Source: Chrysomallon squamiferum (lineage: Eukaryota > Mollusca > Gastropoda > Neomphalida > Peltospiridae). Taken from it: DNA of 60,000 nt. The position numbers and the translations under genes were made by a program. The stretch covers positions 250,001 through 310,000 of the forward strand of contig CM022679.1 of assembly GCA_012295275.1 (NCBI GenBank), written 5' to 3'. Below are positions 12,937 to 24,850 of the stretch, piece after piece (positions within the stretch are counted from its first letter, which is position 1; every line of letters begins with the position of its first letter). Below the pieces are notes generated by a model. The model did no database searches. It was not told the DNA's origin and saw only the letters and a program-made list of their open reading frames with translations.

Positions 12937-15900
12937 ATGGCTACTCTGCTAAAAGGTCCTGGTTGTAATATGTACAATGTAAAACCATTTTATCCTTCGA
13001 ACTTAGGCATTGAAATTCCAAATGTTATGTACCAAATGAAAAATATACAGTCAGAAACATACGCAGTAAGTTACTTTTTAATTTATTAATCTTAAAACGT
13101 CAGTAAGACTTACTGACTTACTCAAGTTACTGCAAATTCTGAAATTATAGTGACTATTCAGTCTGTTGCTAATACTATTAGTATTATAATTATACTAATG
13201 TGAGATAAGTGACAAACTTTTCTTTTAAAAACAAACAAAAAATATTGTTTTCCTAAGACGTTATATTTATATATGATTTTATCATTAGAAAGAAGGGGAG
13301 GGAATGCATATTAAGATCTGTTTTATAGTATAAACTTATAAAGTATTGATAATCATAACTGATATGAAGAAAGTTACCAAGTTTTATTGGAATAAAAGTG
13401 GAGGGTATTTTCCTTTCGTAATGATAATCTATAGTGAAATCGTGATTCATGTATGTATTTTGCAACAATAGCATTAATTAGTGTTAATTTGTCTTCATTA
13501 TACAACTCTAACCTTTCATAAAAATTGAAGCAATGTGTGTGAATTATATCTGATAATAAAGTTTTTGATAGGTTTGGAAACATCATTCCTCATATGTCAG
13601 ATATTCCTTGCCTTGTCCCACAAAAATACCTGAAATATTTGTAATCTGTATATGATTTAAAGTCTCAGGTAAGCTTACCTTGGACACACAGTAAATTTGT
13701 CTGTTGATTCTCCGTTGTTTACCAAAGATGACATATCAAAAAATGAATGCTGTGAAGTGTGATGAAGCTGAATGTGTTTACTGTGTTAAGATATTTGATG
13801 TTTTTGAAATTGTATAAAAATAATGGCAAAACCAATATGCAAATGAGGGAACTTTCATCAAGGTAAGCAAAACATATCACAACAATCAGGTAACATCTTT
13901 TGTCACATAACTACAACTGTTACTAGTATTATTATTACTAATGTGACAATACTTTTAAAAATATCATTTACCTATAATATTATATATTATCATTAAGAGT
14001 GTCCTCCCCCACCATTTCAGTCATTTGGAAACATAAATACTGAATACATCGCATAGTTTCGAACAAGTAATATATAAAAATGTATTATATATTAAAATGA
14101 AGTTTTTGATAAATTCTGTGGCTGTACAGTATAATGAATATTTTTAAGCATGTTGCTAACAGTCATGAATTTTAATTAGTTAATTGCACTAATTAGCTCA
14201 GATGTACCTTACACTTAATTATGTAATTCTCAAAAACTCCACAGAAATTAAATAATATACAAAAAGATCATTTTTCAAGACTGATGATTTGTGGAGGTAT
14301 TTACATTTTCAAGCATTTTTTTTTTATGCACCATTTAATTAGCCTTATGATTTTGTTATACAGACATCAAAACATTCATAAAAATCTGTCTTTATCAGAA
14401 ACAAATATTGTGCCACATAATTACAAAACAAAATAAATAAATGTTGAACTTTTCAGACTTCAGCAGCAACATATATCTTTATGGCTGTGAACACTACATG
14501 TCTTGGTAACTCAAATTAAGTATCTGCTACCTCATTATTTGTTTGGAATTTGACAGATTATTAGAGAAAAGTTTAATCTGCAACTTGCATGATTTAAAGT
14601 AAGCTTGTATTAGTCACCCGACGATCATTTTCAAATGGTGAACATGTCTGTTGATTCCCTGTTGTTAGGGTAAAAAATCACATCAAGAAGCTCAGTATGT
14701 ATACCATAACATGTAAAAATAATATGTAGAAATGGAAACTAAAATGAGGGAAGCCCCTTCAAGCAAAGTGAATGTGTCACAAGAATCAGGCCACCTTTCT
14801 CTGCAGCACAGAGACAGCTTTTGTCACATACCTACAGTTATGTTTAAATATCTATCTCATCTGAGTCATTAGCTTGTGTAAAATTATATTTTAATTTTTT
14901 AATTTTAAAAGTTATATTTTTAAAATAAAGACAAAATAAAATAAACTGACACACAAAACTGTAATAACACGTATATATGAATACATGAGAGGGTAATGTA
15001 AACAATACTTAGTCTGTGTGTACAAATCTTAAGGATATCATAAATTAATGTGATTCTATTTTTGAAATGAAAATCCTTTATTGTTTCTGTTAAAAGAATC
15101 AGATAAAATATGTTAACATGATTGATAAGGAATGTTGTTTAAGAGGTGCTTCAATCTGGTGATATTCTATATTACACCTGAATTTAATTATTTATAACCA
15201 GTCCAGCGTTGCCAAAATGGAAAATGATACTTGAGCTGTAGTTGTCTGTTCATCTTGTATTTAAATAAAATTTGGTAAAAATAAACAAACAATTGTGGGG
15301 TTAAAATACTGAAACCAGCAAACAGTAAAATGTTAATTTAAGCCTTAAAAATAAATAAAAACATAAATAAATAAACCTCTCCCCCAGAAAAGAAAAGAAC
15401 AAAAAAAAAACCCCAATAAACAGCGACAGAAAAACCAAACAGAAATAAATAAATAATAACACTAAACAGAAGAAAAAAAAGCTGCACTATTTGAACAGGA
15501 ATCAAAAATGAAGGCTTTGAATGCAGGAATTACTTAACTGAAACAACATTTATTAATCATAGAAAAAACAAATAGATCACAGATTTGTGTGCAACTTTAT
15601 CTTACTTTAAATATCTAACACATTAAAATATAGTTTTTATTTCACACATTCTACTATTTGTTGCTTATCTAATTTTTCATCATCTGCAAAATAGACCATT
15701 TTATAAAAATATAAAATGCAATGAGATATTTAACTTGAAAACAAAAATACATAGATATATAGCTGATACAGTGTGTGACATAAAATATTAAATTGTCTAA
15801 AGTTCTTGTATTTAAATGCTGAAAAATTAATCTGTTTGAGGTGAGTACAAAATCTGTCAGAGTCAGAGTAAACAGAAAAAAAATAGCTCCCAAGTACACT

Positions 15901-18900
15901 CAGTGAAAAGTGATTTAAATTTCACTATAGTCTGCCAAATTCTGGTTTGTCAATAATTTTATACTTTACATCTAGTTATGAAGAAATTATCAGAACATTT
16001 TTATTTATTTATTTTTTATTTTATTTTTGATGAAGTCAGAAAAGTGTTTTTTTTATAAGATGTTATATAATTACACAATACAAATCACATGAGATCATCC
16101 ACTTGTAGACAGAAATAGCAGATTTTTCTTTCTTCTTTGCTGCAGGCAGTAAACTTTTATACAGAAAATTGTGCAAGTCTCGTATAGAGATTTCTAGCAA
16201 CTCCACAAGTAACCTTGTTCATGTTAAAGATTACTTTTCTATCCCACTAACTTTACAACTGTATCTGACATTTTAAATGTTCAACTGTACTTGACTGATA
16301 TTTTAATTGTATAATTGTACTTAACTGAATTTTAATTATATAACTGTATGTGAGTGAGGTTTAAAACAAGGAATGAATAAGAAATGGTAAACAACAAAGG
16401 CATGTTTTTTACATCTGTTAATGTTTATGTGTGGAAGCTGGCATCTCTCTCCAGCTAATGGCTGGTGAAATGTGTAACATGATAGGCTGCCTACGCCTTT
16501 CCCAATTTACTCCTTGTGATGAAAACAGATTCACTTTTCTCTAGCACTCTATACCTGTGTTTTCATCTCTGCTGTACATACATTTTTTTTAATTTTTTTT
16601 TTATTCAACTCTAGTGAGTCAATGTTCAAGCCTTTATGAATTTTTATTTTTTATGTTTTTGGATTTATTGTTGTGCTGTTTGGAGAGATCATGAAGATAT
16701 TTTTACCTTATTTTGATTCTGCTTGGAGTTTTGCACGTTTCCATTGCATTGTTTTCTGAGTGCAGTTACCTAAATGATTGGATTTCTTTGATAAAATGAT
16801 TTGATTGTTTTACTGGAAATACTTTTTAGCACTAAAATGTGAAACAACTGAAGCAAACATGGGTAATGTTTTGTCAAGATGCATTCACAACATTCGAGAT
16901 TGGTGGCAGATCTGCAGATCAGTGAAAAGTGATTATGATGAAGAAAATTGTACATACAGTTTCTCAAGAGAAAATTTAGAAAAATACAAAATTCAGCATT
17001 CAGAAACAAATGAAAATGTCTGTAAGTTAAGTTTAGAGAATGAAAAATCATTTCAGATTATAAGTTCATCAGAGAGAAATGATGACAGGAACATTTTAGC
17101 ATCATCCACTCCATGTCAGTGTGATGCTGCAGTTCATGATGTTGACAAGTGTAATGCTGTAAGACATGATGTTGTTAAGTGTAATGCTGTAGGACATGAT
17201 GCTGTTAAGCGTAATGCTGCAGTCCATGATGTTATTAAGTATAATGCTGTAGGACATGATGTTGTTAAGTGTAATGCTGTAGAACGTGCTGTTGTCAAGT
17301 GTGAAGGTGTAGGACATGATGTTGTCAAGTGTAATGCTGTAGGACATGGTATTGTTAAGTGTAATGCTGTAGGACATGATATTGTTAAGTGTAATGCTGC
17401 AGTCCATGATGTTGATAATTGTAGTGATATAGGACATGATGTTAAGTGTAATACATCAGTTGTTAAATGTAATAAAAGTAAACTTTGTTTTTATGAAAAT
17501 GAAGGTTTTAGAACACGTAGTAATTACAGAATGAACAGTGTCAGTTGGCATGGCAGTAGAGTGGATGGTGTAGGCTGGTCAAGAAGCAGTGGTCAGGTCA
17601 CTGTGAACTGGCCTGGGCGGTGTGAACTAGACAGCATGGTAAACCGAAGTCAGAGCAAAACACGATCAGAAATTATCACAAATGTTCACATGATTAGAGG
17701 AATGGATCAACATGTTTATGAAAATCAGTCCAATGTTTGCTTATCTCTACAGAATACTTCAGACATTAAAAAGAACAAGTGCAACATGACATTTGGTGGC
17801 AGCAAGTCAGATTCAGCTCTGAGAGCTGAAATAGTGTCAAACTTGTACAAATGTTACAAGATAGAAACTGACAAACACAATGACTTGAAGACATTGAACA
17901 ACAATAACACAGAAATGTTTGTCATAGAGTCGCAGAGAGCCCCAGTTTCTACTGCCATTTACAAAAAAGTGTCAAACTTAGAAAAAACACATCAAGTATT
18001 TGATGCTGAAATAATGTTTTGTCATTACAGACAAGAGGAGAATGGAAAGGTTAGTAGAGTGACTTGTTAACAAAATATTTCTTTCACAAGACAGTTATTC
18101 ATTGTCAAACGTTTATTCACCTAGTGCTAATATGTGATCTACTGTTTCAATTATTAGCAAGATTAACACATACTTAGTCTTTGATAAACCAGAATGTTCA
18201 ATATCACCTTTGTCATTGTGTTCTAATCAGTGAATGTATTTAAAATATTTAGCAACTGAAAGCGTCGTAAATCTTATGTAAAACAGAATTGTTTAATACA
18301 TTGCCTCAGTAGTCTCTCACAGAAACATTACTAGAAATGTGTTATTTTACACCAAGTATTAACAGTACCTCTTCAGAGAAAACAAGAACACAATATGGTT
18401 AACTATAACAGTGTATGAAGTACACAGATATGTTTGTTCAGTATTAACAAGTAAGAAACTTAGAACATTGTACAGTTATTTGTAACAGTGTAAGAAAACA
18501 GGGAACACTGTACAGTTATTTGTAACTGTAAGAAGTACACAGATATGTTTGTTTAGTATGAACAAGTAAGAAACTTAGAACACTGTACAGTTATTTGTAA
18601 CAGTGTAAGAAGTACACAGATATGTTTGTTTAGTATGAACAAGTAAGAAACTTAGAACACTGTACAGTTATTAATCAGTTTTACAATCATTGTTTCTCTG
18701 ATTCTTTTTCACTTTTTCAATCCTGTCTTACTTTCTCTCTGTTCTGTAAAGATGGGTCTGTTTTCGCAGTAAGAGAAAGTATGTTACAGGATGAACATGT
18801 TGAACTAATTAGTCTTCTGTAATAATTAGTAACTACAAATATATGCTGTTAGTGTTTGAAATCTGTAACTGTTTCAGAAAAAAACCTATATTATTATTTA

Positions 18901-21900
18901 ATGTATATAAAATGACTAATTAAATTAAATCTGTTAAATATATTAAACAGTTTGGTAAACAGTGTGCAATATTAATGTCATTCAAATTTATGAAATGTTA
19001 GTGAGATTCATAAACTAATGTTTTCTTGGTTGTTCATTACTAGAACCTTTCCAGTTTGCTTGTTACATCTAATATAACAGTTAATATATACATAGACTGA
19101 TACTGGATAATATACACAATAAAGTTGTGAAGTCATTTGTTAGTTTCATTCTGAGAAAAACAACTGAGAACGCTTTTATGAAATTTGGCTATATTCTCCA
19201 AATTATTTTCGAGTGTTCAGCATTCAAAAGAATTAGAAAAAGGGTCAGAACTATACATCTTTATACATAATTTAAAAAAAAAAAAAAGTATTATTACACA
19301 CACCCATGAAGAGAGAATATTTCTACTGAATCAGACTTGAATGTGGAATATTATGAAGTACTTGTTTGTTTCTGGCACAAAAACACTTTTCTACATGTTA
19401 CAGATGTTAATACCCTGTCTGACTGGTGTTATATTTTATGTACGTTATACACATTAGTACATAGAATCTGTCTGACTGGTGTTTTATTTTATGTTAAACA
19501 CATTTTTATTAAGTATGCAAGCTCATTCAGGTTATCGGGAGGTTACCACCTATTAATAAAGTCGATAACAAAATCATTCAATGAACAACTAATTTCCTTG
19601 ATTCCGCAATTCCATTTTTTTTCTTTCTTTTTCTCGTATGTAATTCCACCAAAGGTACTGCCAGCTGAATTTTAACACTTCCACTTTTTAGACATATCTG
19701 CGGTGTGACGTCACATGTTTAGTGACGGTCGGTCCACAGTGTGACTTCACTTAGTTTGCAACAGTATTTAACTTAAATGTAGCATTACCGGGCACCAGAT
19801 TAATTAAAATAGAATCCATTCACATGAAAACGTTTAAAAAATGGGATTTTTCCAATGACTTTTGGTTCAAAGTAAATGAAAACAAAAATACAATACAAAA
19901 TTTGTACTGAAAACATAAAGGCAATAAGAAATGAAGCTAAGTTAAGACGTATAACTGGTAAGTTGCTTGATGGATTACTTGTCTATATTGATAGAGACAC
20001 AGGCTACATACACAAATCAAATGCAAAAAAGAATATTTCACAAAACAGTTCAGATTCAGACTCTCAAACAAATTCAGCTTCTGATAGTGTGAAATTAAAT
20101 CGTAATGTTACAAGTTCTAATTCCAATGGAAAATTATTTGAAAAAACCAGTAAAGAACAATATAAGAATCATTGCAATACAGCACTGTAGTTGGTTATGC
20201 AGGAGAGACCTATGCATTTGCTGAAATTGGTGAACAATAAAATCAACTGTAGATGAACTCAATACACATGTTGCTAATGATAGTGATCTGCCATTTCCAG
20301 TTACTCTCAGCAAAGATGGTCACGAGACAACCATTACAGCAGAGGCTACCAACCTTACAGCGTGTGTAAGATTCAAACAAGACAATCAGTTGAATAACAA
20401 GCAAAAACAACAAGCAGAAAGTGTTGTTTTTTACAATAAAAGAAAAGTTTGTTCTGAACCATGTTCACTAGGTTACCAGGTCCTGTTTTGTGGTAACCTC
20501 TAAATGGGTTACCAGACACGATCCTTATTTCAATGCCTGAGTATGATACGATTAATAGATAGTTTTAATAACAATATCTAACGGTAAATATAAATTTTTA
20601 TGCTTATTTATATATTTTATTTTTTGCAGGGATCAGATCATTCTAAGGAAGATTGTTTGGTTGCAAGGCAACAGTTGCTGTTAAATCAACTTGAAGACTT
20701 GCAGCAGGCTGTTCATACTTTGACTGTTAAATATAGTGTGTCATTTGACAAAAGTTCCAGTTTATCTCCTCAGATTACAAATGTACCCAGTCCTTTACAG
20801 GTAAGTAATTAATGATTATATATAACAAATAATTCTTTACAAGTAAATACTTAATTATCATATACAATATATCAGTCCAGGGTTTGTATGTGTTTTGGAA
20901 ATTCATCACAGTGTTTTCCAGAACCTTAAATTTTTTTGAAAATCAAGTGTTGTTACCTTGGCTATGGAAAATTATATCTTTGCCATAAATAAAATGTATG
21001 AAAAACTTGTTTGTTTCATCAGTATTTAGCCCCAACCCAGTATAATGAGCTAATATAATGAGGTGCCATTATAGCCTAGCCAACAAAAAATGGTTCCATT
21101 CTGGTAGTGGTTCTGTTTTAGCCTGACCAAGAAAGACTAACTCAGGCTATCTAAGCAGTTTGCCACGAGTTTGATGTATCTATGATTTCAATAGCCAGTG
21201 CACCTATGGAGTAATTGAATAATTAAGAAAGGAATGTGATAACTTTTCATGAAACAATACTTCTGTATTCATATTTCTAGCAATCTGCTTTACATATCAT
21301 CGCAGTCATGTTCACTCCAAGAATAAAACTGCATTTTAAAACACCAAACTAAATTACATTAATTTTCTTATTACTAGTAATCCTGCATGTGTACCATGTA
21401 TAAATATTATATACAATATATCAGTAATATACAGGTAAATAAATAATTATTTTATATAACACATTAGTCTCACACAGGTATGTAAATATCATAACAGCAA
21501 ACAGAGTTCTCTCCCTTCTTGGTTTCTTCTAATTAAATATAGTATAAAATGTTCTTTGATTGGAACTTTACAAGTTCTGTGTGACAGGTTTCTTTTCATA
21601 CAACTGTGTTGTGTTAACGGTAAACAAATTAATTCATTTGTTTTCATTTCAGATAGTTATAAAAAAGGCTGTCTCTATTAATGTTTTTATTTTAACGTGA
21701 AATATTCCAACAAGTATATATATTTTTATTTGCAGCCTGGTGTAGTTGTTGATGTTGTAATACATGCTGATCCATCATCACCTCCATTGTCAGTGTTTGT
21801 TCTGTATGAACTACTGAAGAGACAGATAAAAACAGCATCGGCAGTGTTTACACACAGCTCAGTGACTACCACAGTGCCAGACAAACTACGAGACATCTTC

Positions 21901-23190
21901 AGAAACAATGTGAACGGGGAGAGGGCTGACATCCAAGTGGCTTTCACAGTAATCTGGAAACAAGGTATGAATATAAATGGGTCATTCCGTGTCAAATCAC
22001 TCAAAAAAAAAAAAAAATTAAACCCGACCATCTCAGATTTTTATGAAACTTGGTACACATGTTGACTGGGATCCCACAGCACCAAATCTGAAATTTTATG
22101 CCAATCAGACCAGTGGTGTGGGAGATATGGCCTCCCAAAATTTTGAGATTTTTGGCAAAAAAAGAACAAACATTATTACACCCAGGAAACTTTTAAATGT
22201 TTTAGTTAACATGTGGGAGATTAAATTTCAATAAAGGTCCACTCAAGGTCACGTGATCCACACGGTCAAATTCAAGGTCAAAACAAAGGTCAAAAGGTCA
22301 ATGTACTCAGATTTGGAATCCTTGTCATATTGCCTTTTCAACAATACCAATTTTATGAAAATTGGCCCAGTAGTTCCTGAGATATGAGAGTTCAAAGGTT
22401 TGTGGTCATGCCCATTTTTGCCAAAAATCTCAAAATTCGGGGGGCATATCTGCCACACCATTTGTCTGATTGGCATAAAATTGTCTGATTGGCATGGAAT
22501 CCCAGTCAACAAGTGTACCAAGTTTCATAAAAATCTGAGACGGTCGGGTTTAACCCACTGGGTGATTTGACACGGAATGACCCAAATACATTTGTTTCAG
22601 TGAAGGATGTAGTACACTATATAAATACATTTGTTTCAGTGAAGGATGTAGTACACTATATAAATACATTTGTTTCAGTGAAGGATGTAGCACACTATAT
22701 AAATATATTTGTTTCAGTGAAGGATGTAGTACACTATATAAATATATTTGTTTCAGTGAAGGATGAAGTACACTATATAAATTTATTTGTTTCAGTGAAG
22801 AATGGTCCAGTGTTGTTAGTTAATACAGGCAAACAGAGTCCTATCTTTGGAGAAAGTAATGTTGCAAGATATTTAGGAAGATTACTCAATCCCTCTTATG
22901 ACAGTAGTGACATTGTCATGGCAACAGTCATGGATGAATGGCTGGATTTAGCAGAGCAGGTTGTCTGTGGCAACAAGAAGGAGAAAATGGCAGTAGTGAG
23001 GTCAATGAACACAAGACTTGGACGAAATGATTGGCTTGTTGGATCTGCAATGTCACTGGTCGATGTTGTCATGTGGTCAGTTTTGCACCAGTCAGGACTT
23101 GTGGATGATGCTCCAGCAAAAGTAAAAAGATGGCTGAAAGTTTGTGGTGAAGATCAAATCTTTTCCAAAACGCTACACCTGATTGGTTAA
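12937..23190 (+). CDS. AIMP2: AIMP2 (p38), multi-tRNA-synthetase complex scaffold protein
   Basis: AIMP2 is a non-enzymatic core scaffold of the cytosolic aminoacyl-tRNA synthetase complex. Four coding exons: 12937-13065, 20630-20800, 21736-21964, 22796-23190, all GT-AG with matching phases, give 307 residues (human about 320). Exon 1 carries the N-terminal motif MYNVKPFYPSNLGIEIPNVM, which docks lysyl-tRNA synthetase in the human protein. Exon 2 is a predicted coiled coil (about residues 53-75, LVARQQLLLNQLEDLQQAV). Exon 3 is a thioredoxin-like half (PSSPPLSVFVLYELL, FTHSSV, VAFTVIWK). Exon 4 is GST C-terminal-like (NVARYLGRLL, WLVGSAMSLVDVVMWSVL). The stop codon directly abuts an AATAAA. 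Exon 4 can start at any of six acceptors (22601, 22640, 22679, 22718, 22757, 22796); the last one fits the family length. Confidence 0.95.
13640..14860. repeat. Two diverged copies of an interspersed repeat in AIMP2 intron 1
   Basis: About 13664-13925 and 14595-14845 align with the same landmarks in the same order: GTCTGTTGATTC..GTTGTT, a TAAAAATAAT stretch, AAATGAGGGAA, TCACAA.AATCAGG and TTTTGTCACATA.CTACA. Identity is moderate. No terminal repeats or coding sequence are visible. The rest of 13066-16850 is AT-rich intron in which I see nothing else. Confidence 0.4.
16859..18070 (+). CDS. Unrecognised intronic ORF, 404 residues, with 10-residue repeats
   Basis: A long open frame inside AIMP2 intron 1, on the same strand. 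I chose the ATG at 16859 over 16805 because it gives MGNVLSRC, a good N-myristoylation start with a nearby Cys that could be palmitoylated. At about residues 85-195 there are around eleven imperfect copies of a 10-residue unit like GHDVVKCNAV, encoded by 30-bp DNA repeats. The flanks are non-repetitive, Ser/Asn/Lys-rich and have ordinary codon variety, for example WHGSRVDGVGWSRSSGQVTV. There are no membrane segments. A possible donor GTTAGT near 18050 means the frame could continue by splicing. I do not recognise the family; it could be a nested gene or a long chance ORF, though 404 codons in AT-rich DNA is against chance. Confidence 0.5.
   Translation: MGNVLSRCIHNIRDWWQICRSVKSDYDEENCTYSFSRENLEKYKIQHSETNENVCKLSLENEKSFQIISSSERNDDRNILASSTPCQCDAAVHDVDKCNAVRHDVVKCNAVGHDAVKRNAAVHDVIKYNAVGHDVVKCNAVERAVVKCEGVGHDVVKCNAVGHGIVKCNAVGHDIVKCNAAVHDVDNCSDIGHDVKCNTSVVKCNKSKLCFYENEGFRTRSNYRMNSVSWHGSRVDGVGWSRSSGQVTVNWPGRCELDSMVNRSQSKTRSEIITNVHMIRGMDQHVYENQSNVCLSLQNTSDIKKNKCNMTFGGSKSDSALRAEIVSNLYKCYKIETDKHNDLKTLNNNNTEMFVIESQRAPVSTAIYKKVSNLEKTHQVFDAEIMFCHYRQEENGKVSRVTC
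17118..17455 (+). repeat. 30-bp coding minisatellite inside the intronic ORF
   Basis: About eleven imperfect 30-bp units with the core GACATGATGTTGTTAAGTGT. The period is a multiple of three, so the frame at 16859-18070 stays open through all of it. Confidence 0.75.
18071..19700. other. AIMP2 intron 1 segment with a 77-bp tandem repeat
   Basis: Between about 18400 and 18675 a unit of about 77 bp (GTAAGAAACTTAGAACACTG and onward) is present in about three copies. The rest is AT-rich with poly-A near 19271. I see no convincing gene here. Confidence 0.5.
19706..19713. promoter_or_regulatory. CRE-like palindrome TGACGTCA
   Basis: A full cAMP-response-element palindrome within AIMP2 intron 1, followed 170 bp later by an ORF start at 19876. 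Nearby GTGACGTCAC and GTGACGG bases make this the most CpG-bearing patch of the intron. It could be an intragenic promoter or enhancer; only the motif is seen. Confidence 0.3.
19876..20503 (+). pseudogene. Unrecognised ORF with frame breaks in AIMP2 intron 1
   Basis: An open frame at 19876-20190 encodes 104 residues starting MKTKIQYKICTENIKAIRNE, with LRRITGKLLDGLLVYIDRDT and a Ser/Asn-rich tail. Directly after its stop, a second frame reads STVVGYAGETYAFAEIGEQ, and a third, after another shift, reads on from 20240 to a stop at 20503 (LPFPVTLSKDGHETTITAEA, then VCSEPCSLGYQVLFCGNL). Three consecutive protein-like stretches in different frames suggest one decayed single-exon gene or retrocopy. 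I do not recognise the family. The alternative is a chance run of open frames. Confidence 0.35.
20801..21735. other. AIMP2 intron 2
   Basis: AT-rich intron between exon 2 (donor GTAAGT) and exon 3 (acceptor TTTGCAG). It holds three loose repeats of a TATACAATATATCAGT-like stretch near 20860, 21410 and 21420. No gene or mobile element is visible. Confidence 0.6.
21979..22583. mobile_element. 605-bp fold-back MITE in AIMP2 intron 3
   Basis: The ends are inverted copies beginning GGGTCATTCCGTGTCAAATC. The terminal inverted repeat runs about 95 bp and the inverted similarity goes on inward for some 180 bp on each side (21979-22165 against 22400-22583), so the element could fold into a long hairpin. 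It is flanked by AAAT on both sides (21975-21978 and 22584-22587), a likely target-site duplication. It has no coding capacity; the ORFs across it are not protein-like. The superfamily is not certain. Confidence 0.8.
22588..22795 (+). repeat. 39-bp tandem array repeating the AIMP2 exon 4 acceptor
   Basis: Five complete 39-bp units plus the native site each contain TTTGTTTCAG followed by TGAAGGATG-like bases. The AG dinucleotides end at 22600, 22639, 22678, 22717, 22756 and 22795. The unit translates as NTFVSVKDVVHYI and no stop occurs, so each acceptor would join exon 3 in the same frame and add 13 residues per unit. The array begins right after the target-site duplication of the MITE. Confidence 0.85.
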
Positions 23191-23195
23191 ATAAA
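23190..23195 (+). terminator. AIMP2: AIMP2 polyadenylation signal AATAAA
   Basis: A canonical AATAAA overlaps the last base of the AIMP2 stop codon. If it is used, the 3' UTR would be only about 20 bases. Further AATAAA-like sites are common in this AT-rich DNA, so use of this one is a guess. Confidence 0.45.
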
Positions 23196-24403
23196 GCTAC
23201 ATTTATGTCTCTGAATTGTCTGTTTAGTAAATTATAAGTGAAAAATACACTTTGTCGCAATGCATATTTTGTATTTTTATTTATTCATTTATTTTATTTT
23301 ATATAAAAGAAAGAATATATTTATAAAGCTGGTTCTTTGTGAAGTTAGCACTCGTAGTTAACAAAGAAAGAGAATCGGAGAGTAATATAAATAAGTAAAG
23401 AAAATACTATATAAATACAATGTTTACTAAATCCACTTATATCCCAGCAGTGTAACTAGAAACAGTATATAATATATTGTACTGCACCTTTTAAACATTT
23501 GTGGATCATTAAAATGTTTTTGTAAATTTGAGAGGAAATTAAATTACTCAGTGTGTTGCAAATATAATACAGGAAAATAAACTACTCAGTCATAGGAAAA
23601 TTAGTCATTGTTTAGTGGATATGATAGTGAGAAATCAAGTAGTCAGTGTGTAGTGGATATGATACAGAGAAATCAAATAGTGTGTAGTAGATATGGTGAG
23701 AAATCAAGTAGTCAGTGTGTAGTAGATATGATACAGAGAAAAAAATAGTGTGTAGTAGATATGATACAGAGAAATCAAGTAGTCAGTGTGTAGAATATGA
23801 TACAGAGAAATCAAGTAGTCAGTGTGTAGTAGATACGATACAGAGAAATCAAGTAGTCAGTGTGTAATGGATATGATACAGAGAAATCAAATAGTGTGTA
23901 GTAGATATGACGGTCAGAAATCAAGTAGTCAGTGTGTAGTAGATATGACACAGAGAAATCAAGTAGTCAGTGTGTAGTAGATACGATACAGAGAAATCAA
24001 GTAGTCAGTGTGTAGTAGATATACAGACAAATCAAATAGTGTGTAGTAGATACGATACAGAGAAATCAAGTAGTCAGTGTGTAGTAGATATACAGAGAAA
24101 TCAAATAGTGTGTAGTAGATATGATACAGAGAAATCAAATAGTGTGTAGTAGATATGATACAGAGAAAAAAATAGTGTGTAGTAGATATGATACAGAGAA
24201 ATCAAGTAGTCAGTGTGTAATGGATATGATACAGAGAAATCAAATAGTGTGTAGTAGATATGATGGTGAGAAATCAAGTAGTCAGTGTGTAGTAGATATG
24301 ACAGAGAAATCAAGTAGTCAGCGTGTAGTGGATATGATACAGAGAAATCAAGTAGTCAGTGTGTAATGGATATAATACAGAAATCAAATAGTGTGTAGTA
24401 GAT

Positions 24404-24470
24404 ATGATGGTGAGAAATCAAGTAGTGTGTAGTAATATCTACTACACACTACTTGATTTCTCACCATCAT
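24404..24470. repeat. Perfect hairpin in the satellite, copy 1
   Basis: Two 31-nt arms are exact reverse complements around a 5-nt spacer (ATATC). The left arm is a normal-strand satellite piece starting ATGATGGTGAGAAATC; the right arm is the same piece inverted. The rest of the array is all in one orientation, so this marks a short inversion or template switch. Confidence 0.9.
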
Positions 24471-24850
24471 TTGAGAAAATAAGTAGTGTGTAGTAGATAT
24501 GATACAGAGAAATCAAGTAGTCAGTGTGTAGTAGATATGACAGAGAAAACAAGTAGTGTGTAGTAGATATTACACAAAGAAAACAAGTAGTGTGTAGTAG
24601 ATATGATACAGAGAAATCAAGTAGTCAGTGTGTAGTAGATATTACACAAAGAAAACTAGTGTGTAGTAGATATACAGAGAAATCAAGTAGTCAGTGTGTA
24701 GTAGATATGATACAGAAATCAAGTAGTCAGTGTGTAGTAGATATGACAGAGAAATCAAGTAGTCAGCGTGTAGTGGATATGATACAGAGAAATCAAGTAG
24801 TCAGTGTGTAATGGATATAATACAGAGAAATCAAATAGTGTGTAGTAGAT

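Noticed and set aside
17102-17437. Minus-strand ORF with repeated SITLNNIMSY units
   Set aside because: Antisense of the 30-bp repeats in the ORF at 16859-18070; periodic and without a non-repeat part.
22249-22521. Minus-strand 90-codon ORF in AIMP2 intron 3
   Set aside because: It lies in the inverted-repeat MITE and mirrors its other arm; no protein character.
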